Of a stretch of 64,000 bases of DNA, positions 58,085-64,000 are shown in pieces; the first letter of the stretch is position 1; the number at the start of each line of letters is the position of its first letter. This DNA is from Vallicoccus soli. Lineage in GTDB: Bacteria; Actinomycetota; Actinomycetes; Motilibacterales; Motilibacteraceae. Location of the stretch: contig NZ_QZEZ01000005.1 of assembly GCF_003594885.1 (NCBI RefSeq), positions 1-64,000 of the forward strand. The letters run 5' to 3'. The notes beneath the pieces were generated by a model that saw only the letters and a program-made list of their open reading frames with translations, was not told where the DNA came from and did no database searches. The translations under genes were made by a program, and so were the position numbers.

Positions 58085-58107
58085 GCCGGGCCCCCGCGGC
58101 GGCGCGC

Positions 58108-59751
58108 TCAGAGCCCGAGCGCCTCGCCCAGGTCCCCCTTGACGGCGTCGAGGACCGTACGGGCCCGGGCGCGGGCCGCGTCGAGCTCGCCCGCCGTGGC
58201 GGCGGGGGAGACCGGCAGCACGACCTCGAGGTAGCACTTGAGCTTGGGCTCGGTGCCGCTCGGGCGCACGACCACCCACGCGTCGTCCTGCAGGCCGAAG
58301 CGCAGGCCGTCCGTCGGGGGCAGCCCGTCCCAGCCCTCGGCGAGGTCGCGCACCTCGTGCACGGCGAGCCCGCCGAGGGTGGAGGGCGGGTCGTCGCGCA
58401 GGCGCGCCACGGCCGCGGGGATCAGGGCCAGGTCGCGCACCCGCAGCGAGAGCTGGTCGGTGGCGTGCAGGCCGTGGTCGCGGGCGAGGTCGTCGAGCTC
58501 GTCCTCGAGGGTGCGGCCCTGCGCCGCGCACTCCGCGGCCAGCTCCACCGCCAGCAGCGCGGCGCTGACGCCGTCCTTGTCCGCGACCCGCTGCGGGTCG
58601 ACGCAGTAGCCGAGCGCCTCCTCGTAGCCGTACGCGAGCCCCTCGACCCGCGAGATCCACTTGAAGCCGGTGAGGGTGCGGGCGTACCGCAGGCCGTGCG
58701 CGGCGGCCACCTTGCCGAGCAGCGAGGACGACACGATCGAGCAGGCGAAGGCGGAGCCGGGAGCGACGCCGCGGCGCGCGACGTGCCGCCCGAGCAGCGC
58801 GCCGAGCTCGTCGCCGCGCAGCACCCGCCAGCCGCCGGCGCGCGCGGGCACCGCCACCGCGCAGCGGTCCGCGTCGGGGTCGTTGGCCACGACCAGGCTG
58901 GCGCCCACCCCGGCGCCGAGCGCGAGGGCGAGGTCCATCGCCCCCGGCTCCTCCGGGTTGGGGAAGGCCACGGTCGGGAAGGCGGGGTCGGGCTCGGCCT
59001 GCTCCGGCACGACGACGGGGTCGGCGAAGCCGGCGCGGGCGAGCACCGCGAGCAGCACGTCGCGGCCCACGCCGTGCATCGGGGTGTACGCCACCGTCAC
59101 CGGCAGGGTGCCGTCCGCGGCGAGCGAGGCGACCGCCGCGACGTACGCCTCCACGAGGTCCTCGCCGGCCACCTGCGGCGCGCCGAGCGGCAGGTCGGAC
59201 ACCCGCCCGACGGCGGCGATGCGCGCGGCGATCGCCGCGTCGTCCGGCGGGACGATCTGCCGGCCGTCGCCGAGGTACACCTTGCAGCCGTTGTCCTGCG
59301 GCGGGTTGTGCGACGCGGTGACCATGACGCCCGCGGCGGCGCCGAGGTGGCGCACGGCGAAGGCCAGCACGGGCGTCGGCAGCGCGCGCGGCAGGCACAC
59401 CGCGCGCAGCCCGGCCCCGGCCAGCACCTGCGCGGCGGCCGCGGCGAACTCCGAGGACTTGCGCCGGGCGTCGTACCCGACCACGACGAGGCCCTCGCCG
59501 CCGAGGTGCGCCGCCAGGCCGGCGGCGGTGCGCATGACCACCGCGCGGTTCATCCGCCGCGGGCCGGCGCCCATCGCCCCCCGGATGCCCGCGGTGCCGA
59601 ACTCCAGCGGGCCCGAGAAGCGCTCGGCGAGGTCGGCGGCCGACACCGGGTCGCCCGTCCTCGCGTGGCGCACCAGCGCCTCGAGCTCGGCCCGGGTGTC
59701 CGGGTCGGGGTCGTCCGCGAGCCACGCCCGCGCCTCGTCGAGGACGCTCAC
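58108..59751 (-). CDS. Phospho-sugar mutase (phosphoglucomutase/phosphomannomutase family)
   Basis: A 547-residue alpha-D-phosphohexomutase. GTAGIRGAMGAGPRRMN starts domain 1, VTASHNPPQDNG carries the phosphorylated Ser, NDPDADRCAV the Mg-binding aspartates, GYEEALGYCVD the sugar-binding loop and RPSGTEPKLKCYLE the phosphate loop of domain 4. In this location and length it resembles PmmB/PgcA-like mutases that also act on (deoxy)ribose phosphates. GTG overlaps the upstream stop (GTGA), so it is the last gene of a three-gene minus-strand operon. Confidence 0.93.
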   Translation of the reverse strand: MSVLDEARAWLADDPDPDTRAELEALVRHARTGDPVSAADLAERFSGPLEFGTAGIRGAMGAGPRRMNRAVVMRTAAGLAAHLGGEGLVVVGYDARRKSSEFAAAAAQVLAGAGLRAVCLPRALPTPVLAFAVRHLGAAAGVMVTASHNPPQDNGCKVYLGDGRQIVPPDDAAIAARIAAVGRVSDLPLGAPQVAGEDLVEAYVAAVASLAADGTLPVTVAYTPMHGVGRDVLLAVLARAGFADPVVVPEQAEPDPAFPTVAFPNPEEPGAMDLALALGAGVGASLVVANDPDADRCAVAVPARAGGWRVLRGDELGALLGRHVARRGVAPGSAFACSIVSSSLLGKVAAAHGLRYARTLTGFKWISRVEGLAYGYEEALGYCVDPQRVADKDGVSAALLAVELAAECAAQGRTLEDELDDLARDHGLHATDQLSLRVRDLALIPAAVARLRDDPPSTLGGLAVHEVRDLAEGWDGLPPTDGLRFGLQDDAWVVVRPSGTEPKLKCYLEVVLPVSPAATAGELDAARARARTVLDAVKGDLGEALGL

Positions 59752-60548
59752 CGCTGCCTCCCGTCGTAGGGCGCGTCGTAGTGCGCCGTGGTGAACGGAC
59801 CGCCGACGAGGTCGAGCACGTCGCCGCCGAGCGCGACCTCCTGCGCGTACGCCTCCGCGTCGTCCTCGGGCTCGTACCCGAGCGCGCGCCCCGGCGCCGG
59901 GTCCCACCACGAGCGCGTGTTCGCCGAGACGCCCCAGCAGACCGCGTACGAGACCCCGGGCGCCTCGAGCGCGGCCCGCACGAGCCGCACGCCGTCGCCC
60001 GGGGACAGCCACGTCGCCAGGTGCCGCTCGCTCGTCGGCCGCTCGAGGAACGAGCCGATGCGCAGCGCGACGACCTCGAGGCCGTAGCGGTCGGCGTAGA
60101 GGCTGCCCAGCGCCTCCATGGCGACCTTGCCGACGCCGTAGAACGTGTCGGGACGGGGTCGTACGTCGACGCCCAGCGGGCCCTGGTCGGGGCGCGGGGT
60201 GCGGCCCACGGCGTGGTTGCTGCTCGCCAGGACCACCCGGCGCACGCCGGCGGCGCGGGCGGCCTCGAGCACCGCGCCCGTCGAGCGCACGTGCGAGTCG
60301 AGGACCGCGTCGAGGGGGGCTTCGTCGGGGAACGACGCGAGGTGGGCCACGGCGTCGACGCCGTCCACCGCCCGCGCGAGCAGCCCCGCGTCGAGGACGT
60401 CGCCGACCAGCGCCTCCTCGCCCTCCCCGAGCGGCTCGGGGCGGGCGAGGTCGAGGCCCCGCACCCGCCAGCCGTACCCCGGCAGGCCGCGGCGCAGCTC
60501 CGAGCCGATCGACCCCGCGGAGCCGGTGAGCAGGACCGTGCGGGTCAC
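59748..60548 (-). CDS. NAD-dependent epimerase/dehydrogenase, uronate dehydrogenase-like
   Basis: A 266-residue extended [19 protein letters not shown] is the NAD loop. [15 protein letters not shown] resembles the SSNH stretch of uronate dehydrogenases, and [10 protein letters not shown] holds the YxxxK pair. [23 protein letters not shown] is also family-like. It would oxidise a sugar (for example a hexuronate) with NAD, but the substrate is not certain. Overlaps by GTGA with both the purine nucleoside phosphorylase gene upstream and the mutase gene downstream. Confidence 0.82.
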   Translation of the reverse strand: MTRTVLLTGSAGSIGSELRRGLPGYGWRVRGLDLARPEPLGEGEEALVGDVLDAGLLARAVDGVDAVAHLASFPDEAPLDAVLDSHVRSTGAVLEAARAAGVRRVVLASSNHAVGRTPRPDQGPLGVDVRPRPDTFYGVGKVAMEALGSLYADRYGLEVVALRIGSFLERPTSERHLATWLSPGDGVRLVRAALEAPGVSYAVCWGVSANTRSWWDPAPGRALGYEPEDDAEAYAQEVALGGDVLDLVGGPFTTAHYDAPYDGRQR

Positions 60549-61357
60549 AGCCGCCCCAGCACGTCGGCGAGCAGCTCGCCCATCCGCCCGGCGGCCGCGC
60601 GCCCGGCCTCGAGGACCTCCTCGTGGTCCAGCGGCTCGCCGGTGAGCCCGGCCGCCGCGTTGGTGACGAGCGAGATGCCCAGGACCTCCGCGCCGGCCTC
60701 GCGGGCGGCGATCGCCTCGAGCGCGGTCGACATGCCGACGAGGTCGGCGCCCAGCGTCGCGAGCATCCGGATCTCCGCCGGCGTCTCGTAGTGCGGCCCG
60801 GGCAGCTGCGCGTACACGCCCTCGGCGAGCGTCGGGTCGACCCGGCGGCACAGCTCGCGCAGGCGCGGGGACCACAGGTCGGTGAGGTCGACGAAGCGGG
60901 GGCCGACGAGCGGCGACGTCGCCGTGAGGTTGAGGTGGTCGCGGATGAGCACCGGCGTGCCCGGCGCCCACGCGGGGTCCAGCCCGCCGCAGCCGTTGGT
61001 CAGCACGACGGTGCGCGCCCCGGCCGCGACCGCGGTGCGCACGCCGTGCACGACGGCGGCGACCCCGTGGCCCTCGTAGAGGTGGGTGCGGCCGAGGAAC
61101 ACCAGCGCGCGCTGGCCGCCGGCGTGCACCGAGCGGACGCTGCCGCCGTGGCCCTCCACGACCGGCGGGGCGAAGCCGGGCAGGCGCTCGAGCGGCACGT
61201 CGGCCACCGTGTCGCCGAGCAGCTGCGCGGCCGGCAGCCAGCCCGAGCCCATGACGAGGGCGACGTCGTGCCGGTCGACCCCCGTCGCGTCGCGCAAGGC
61301 GTCGGCGGCCTGCTGGGCGAGGGCGTACGGGTCGGGTGCTGGCGTGGGCTCGCTCAC
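60545..61357 (-). CDS. punA: Purine-nucleoside phosphorylase
   Basis: A 270-residue trimeric-type PNP that splits purine nucleosides into base and ribose/deoxyribose-1-phosphate. [22 protein letters not shown] (phosphate His), [21 protein letters not shown] and [16 protein letters not shown] are the family blocks, and LVTNAAAG holds the purine-site Asn. GTG start 7 nt after a TAGCGT box. It is the first gene of the operon with the uronate dehydrogenase-like and mutase genes. Confidence 0.95.
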   Translation of the reverse strand: MSEPTPAPDPYALAQQAADALRDATGVDRHDVALVMGSGWLPAAQLLGDTVADVPLERLPGFAPPVVEGHGGSVRSVHAGGQRALVFLGRTHLYEGHGVAAVVHGVRTAVAAGARTVVLTNGCGGLDPAWAPGTPVLIRDHLNLTATSPLVGPRFVDLTDLWSPRLRELCRRVDPTLAEGVYAQLPGPHYETPAEIRMLATLGADLVGMSTALEAIAAREAGAEVLGISLVTNAAAGLTGEPLDHEEVLEAGRAAAGRMGELLADVLGRL

Positions 61358-61364
61358 CCGCGCG

Positions 61365-61370
61365 ACGCTA
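61365..61370 (-). promoter_or_regulatory. -10 box of a leaderless promoter (punA operon)
   Basis: TAGCGT on the minus strand, exactly 7 nt before the GTG at 61357. Confidence 0.5.
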
Positions 61371-61382
61371 CCGCCCGCGGGC

Positions 61383-61823
61383 CTAGCGGCAGGGGCGGGC
61401 CCGCAGCTCCGCGACGTAGTCGTCCGGCGCCCCGGCGGCCTCGGCCGCGTCGGCGAGGATCCCCAGCGCCCGCGCCGAGGGCAGCCCGCCCTCGTAGCCG
61501 TCCAGGACGTACGCCCAGGCGAGGTGGTCGCCGTCCAGCGCGCGCACCCGCACCCGCACCGTCCGGTAGAGCCCGCTGTCCGCGCCCTCCCAGCCGTCGA
61601 GCGCCTTCGCGTCCTGGTCGGTGAGGTCGTAGAGCACGACGAACACCCGCCCCAGCGGGTCCTCGACCAGCGTGGCGAGCGCCCCCTCCCAGCCCTGCTC
61701 CTCGCCGCCGAAGGTCAGCCGCCAGCCCTCGATCCAGCCCGAGCCGCGTGCCGGGGAGTGCGGGGCGCGCTCCGCCATCTGGCGCGGGTCCATGTTGCTG
61801 CCGTACGCGGCGTAGAGGGCCAT
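61383..61823 (-). CDS. Gamma-glutamylcyclotransferase-like (AIG2 family) protein
   Basis: A 146-residue protein with the fold marker [13 protein letters not shown] at residues ~4-16 and a mid-domain [27 protein letters not shown] region. [10 protein letters not shown] contains the family Glu. Family members form 5-oxoproline from gamma-glutamyl groups, but many are of unknown substrate. ATG start; ends 25 nt before the punA start on the same strand, so cotranscription is possible. Confidence 0.82.
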   Translation of the reverse strand: MALYAAYGSNMDPRQMAERAPHSPARGSGWIEGWRLTFGGEEQGWEGALATLVEDPLGRVFVVLYDLTDQDAKALDGWEGADSGLYRTVRVRVRALDGDHLAWAYVLDGYEGGLPSARALGILADAAEAAGAPDDYVAELRARPCR

Positions 61824-61948
61824 GGGGAGCGTCTACGGCACGCGGCCCGCCGCGCGCAAGGCGCCGGGCGCGGGGAGTGACCGGTCCCACGCGCGCTCGG
61901 CGTCGGGGGCGGGGGGCCGGACGCCCGCCGAGGGGTCATCATGGACGG

Positions 61949-63406
61949 GTGGCCAGTGAGGACGTGCAGCGCGTCGTGATCGTCGGCGGCGGCCCGGGCG
62001 GGTACGAAGCCGCCCTCGTCGCCGCGCAGCTCGGCGCCGAGGTGACGGTCGTGGACCGCGACGGCGTCGGCGGCTCGACCGTCCTCACCGACTGCGTCCC
62101 GAGCAAGACGCTCATCTCGACCGCCGAGGTCGTCACCCTCGCCCGCGAGTCCCGCGACCTCGGGGTGCGCGTGCGCGTCACCGGCGCGGACGGCGAGCAG
62201 GTCGCCCTCGCCACCCCCGGCACCGACGGGGTCGAGGGCGCGCGGGTCACCGTCACCGCCGACCTCGCGCGGGTCAACGAGCGCGTCAAGGCGCTCGCCC
62301 ACGCCCAGTCCGACGACATCGCCGCCCGGCTCGACCGGGAGGGCGTACGGGTGCTGCGCGGCACCGGCCGCCTCGACGGGCCCGAGCGGGTCGTCGCCTC
62401 GCTGCTCGACGGCGGCGAGGAGGTCCTGCCGGCCGACGTCGTGCTCGTCGCGACCGGCGCGCACCCGCGCACGCTGCCCGACGCGCAGCCCGACGGCGAG
62501 CGCATCCTCACGTGGGAGCAGCTCTACGACATCGACGGCACCCCGGAGCACCTCGTCGTCATCGGCTCCGGCGTGACCGGCGCGGAGTTCGCCTCCGCGT
62601 ACAACGCGCTCGGCGCCCGCGTCACCCTCGTGTCCAGCCGCGACCGGGTGCTGCCCGGCGAGGACGCCGACGCCGCGCAGGTGCTCGAGGACGTCTTCAA
62701 GCGCCGCGGCATGGAGGTCCTGTCCCGCTCGCGGGCCACCTCGGTCAAGCGCGAGGGCGACCGCGTCGTCGTGGGCCTGGAGGACGGGCGCACCGTCGAG
62801 GGCTCGCACTGCCTCGTCGCGGTCGGCTCGATCCCCAACACCGCGGGGCTCGGCCTGGAGGAGGCCGGGGTGCGCCTCGGCCCCGGCGGCTTCGTCAAGG
62901 TCGACCGGGTCTCGCGGACCTCCGCCCGTGGGGTGTACGCCGCCGGCGACTGCACCGGCGTGCTCATGCTCGCCTCGGTCGCGGCCATGCAGGGGCGCAT
63001 CGCCATGTGGCACGCGCTCGGCGACGCCGTCGCCCCGCTCGACCTCACCACGGTCAGCTCGAACGTCTTCACCGAGCCCGAGATCGCCACGGTCGGCTGG
63101 TCCCAGGCCAAGGTCGACGCCGGCGACGTCGCCGCCCGGGTGGTCAAGCTCCCGCTGTCCACCAACGCGCGCGCGAAGATGCAGGGCATCCAGGACGGCT
63201 TCGTCAAGCTCCTGTGCACCCCCGGCGCCGGCCGGGTCATCGGCGGCGTCGTCGTCGCCCCCCGCGCCAGCGAGCTCGTCTTCCCGCTGACCCTCGCCGT
63301 CGAGCAGGGGCTCACCGTCGACCAGGTGGCGCAGACGTTCACCGTCTACCCCTCGCTCAGCGGCAGCCTCGCCGAGGCCGCCCGCCAGCTCCACCGCCGC
63401 CGCTGA
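61949..63406 (+). CDS. lpdA: NAD(P)H-quinone dehydrogenase (LpdA type)
   Basis: A 485-residue pyridine nucleotide-disulfide oxidoreductase family flavoprotein. VVIVGGGPGGYEAAL is the FAD loop, VVIGSGVTGAEFASAY the NAD(P) loop, and YAAGDCTGVLMLAS the second FAD loop. The redox disulfide is incomplete: GGSTVLTDCVPSK has only the second Cys, as in Mycobacterium LpdA, which reduces quinones instead of lipoamide. GTG start, 6 nt after CATCAT. Ends in a Tyr-Pro-Ser interface motif (YPSLSGS). Confidence 0.92.
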   Translation: MASEDVQRVVIVGGGPGGYEAALVAAQLGAEVTVVDRDGVGGSTVLTDCVPSKTLISTAEVVTLARESRDLGVRVRVTGADGEQVALATPGTDGVEGARVTVTADLARVNERVKALAHAQSDDIAARLDREGVRVLRGTGRLDGPERVVASLLDGGEEVLPADVVLVATGAHPRTLPDAQPDGERILTWEQLYDIDGTPEHLVVIGSGVTGAEFASAYNALGARVTLVSSRDRVLPGEDADAAQVLEDVFKRRGMEVLSRSRATSVKREGDRVVVGLEDGRTVEGSHCLVAVGSIPNTAGLGLEEAGVRLGPGGFVKVDRVSRTSARGVYAAGDCTGVLMLASVAAMQGRIAMWHALGDAVAPLDLTTVSSNVFTEPEIATVGWSQAKVDAGDVAARVVKLPLSTNARAKMQGIQDGFVKLLCTPGAGRVIGGVVVAPRASELVFPLTLAVEQGLTVDQVAQTFTVYPSLSGSLAEAARQLHRRR

Positions 63407-63420
63407 CCCCGGGGCGGCCG

Positions 63421-63665
63421 GGGCGGCCGGGATCATGCGCCCGCCCGGCGGCGATCATGCGCTGGCGCGGCGGCGATCATGCGCCCACCCGGCGGCGATC
63501 ATGCAGCCTCCCGGCGCTACCGGCTCGCCGTGACCGACGGCGGCTGACGGAACGCACCGGGACTGCATGATCGGCGTCGGGGGACTGCATGATCGGCGCC
63601 GGGGGACTGCATGATCGGTGCCGGGGAAGGGCGTGGTCGCGGCCCGGGGGGTGCATGATCGCGCG
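63421..63665. repeat. Nine-copy inverted cluster of the 22-bp GATC-core repeat
   Basis: GATCATGC at 63431, 63453, 63475 and 63497 (22-bp steps, reverse orientation) faces GCATGATC/GCGTGGTC units with cores at 63569, 63591, 63613, 63635 and 63657 (22-bp steps, forward). The two blocks are inverted with respect to each other across a ~70-bp centre. The cluster fills the 273-bp gap between two convergent genes; I see no gene in it. Confidence 0.85.
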
Positions 63666-63679
63666 GGCCCGGTGAGGGG

Positions 63680-64000
63680 CTAGAAGTCGAAGCCGCCGCC
63701 GTCGCCGCCCCAGCCGCCGTCGCCGCCGCCCCAGTCGGCGCCGCCACCGTCGCCACCGCCGTCGTCGCCCCCGCCGTCCTCGAGGCCCTGCTCGTAGCCC
63801 TCGGAGTAGCTGCCGTCCCAGCCGCCGGAGAAGGCGCCGGTCATGGCGGCGCCGAGGAGGAAGCCGGGGAGCAGGCCGGAGGCGGCGTACGGGGCGAAGT
63901 AGCCCTGGGCGTAGGAGCCGTACTGCGGGCCGGCCTCCCAGTAGGGGCGGCGCCCGCCGGCCGCGACGGGCACCTTGCGCGCGTCGGGCTCGGCGCCGGC
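63680..64000 (-). CDS. Gly/Asp-rich C-terminus of a protein running off the right edge
   Basis: Open reading continues to the end of the window on the minus strand (107 codons shown). After a linker with Tyr/Gly/Pro (QYGSYAQGYFAPYAASG) comes a hydrophobic helix LLPGFLLGAAMTGAF, then an acidic Gly/Asp/Trp repeat region ending GGWGGDGGGFDF. The pattern resembles actinobacterial membrane proteins with GGGFDF-type tails; the N-terminal domain that would identify it is outside the window. Confidence 0.6.
   Translation of the reverse strand, partial: AGAEPDARKVPVAAGGRRPYWEAGPQYGSYAQGYFAPYAASGLLPGFLLGAAMTGAFSGGWDGSYSEGYEQGLEDGGGDDGGGDGGGADWGGGDGGWGGDGGGFDF

Noticed and set aside
63421-63665. CRISPR array
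   Set aside because: Units are contiguous 22-bp repeats without unique spacers, half are inverted, and no cas genes are nearby.

Overview
The window looks like a chromosomal core segment of a very high-GC Gram-positive actinobacterium (Actinomycetota). Third codon positions are almost always G or C and GTG starts are as common as ATG. Gene pairs often overlap as ATGA or GTGA. Several genes have a TANNNT -10 box only 6-8 nt before the start codon, which points to leaderless mRNAs. The gene order also fits. sucC-sucD ... PerM-like-purN-purH resembles the Mycobacterium order. folD-DUF3017-mdh, trpS, a D-Ala-D-Ala carboxypeptidase next to an SCO4848-type protein, sdhCDAB, BMP-ABC-cdd-deoA-add, deoC and sugar mutase-purine nucleoside phosphorylase-lpdA follow an order I recall from Streptomyces. 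A PilZ-tailed chemoreceptor hints at a motile lineage, but the genus cannot be fixed from the sequence alone.

Layout. 1-6.4 kb: a partial gene end, Mut7-C RNase-like, HAD phosphatase, polysaccharide deacetylase, SDR, the small B12 subunit of an acyl-CoA mutase, and sucCD. 6.5-9.7 kb: secreted GH20 hexosaminidase, then a molybdopterin oxidoreductase/flavin reductase pair. 9.8-17.3 kb: PerM-like protein, purN, purH, a chemoreceptor with a C-terminal PilZ domain, PRC-barrel protein, folD and DUF3017. 17.4-29.2 kb: mdh, FUSC exporter, icd, CNNM/CBS protein with a short upstream ORF, trpS, 2H phosphoesterase, BrkB-type protein, DD-carboxypeptidase and an MFS exporter. 29.3-32.6 kb: sdhCDAB on the minus strand. 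32.8-45.3 kb: large mutase subunit, M20 amidohydrolase, a nucleoside-type BMP ABC importer apparently starting at a CTG codon in its ATPase gene, cdd, deoA, cupin, stress-like protein and add. 45.3-46.2 kb: non-coding G-rich DNA plus four tandem copies of a ~186-bp hairpin-rich repeat. 46.2-64 kb: uridine kinase-like, ABC exporter, esterase, carbonic anhydrase, epoxide hydrolase-like, deoC, amylosucrase-type GH13, a phospholipid module (N-methyltransferase-like, psd, pssA), DLH hydrolase, ICL/PEP-mutase-like lyase, sugar mutase, uronate dehydrogenase-like, purine nucleoside phosphorylase, AIG2-like, lpdA and a partial Gly/Asp-rich protein.

How it fits together. Four TCA-cycle steps (succinyl-CoA synthetase, succinate dehydrogenase, malate dehydrogenase, isocitrate dehydrogenase) lie here, with a split B12 mutase that can feed succinyl-CoA. 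The second theme is nucleoside salvage: import by the BMP system, deamination (cdd, add), phosphorolysis (deoA, purine nucleoside phosphorylase), pentose-phosphate handling (deoC and a sugar mutase) and rephosphorylation (uridine kinase-like). A third is envelope building (phosphatidylserine/phosphatidylethanolamine synthesis with possible methylation, DD-carboxypeptidase, deacetylase).

The least explained material is non-coding. One item is the 186-bp hairpin array. The other is a dispersed repeat family with a GATC core and a strict 22-bp period, seen in several intergenic gaps. Starts are my choices from coding signal and Shine-Dalgarno or leaderless context. No homology search was run; family names come from recognised motifs.
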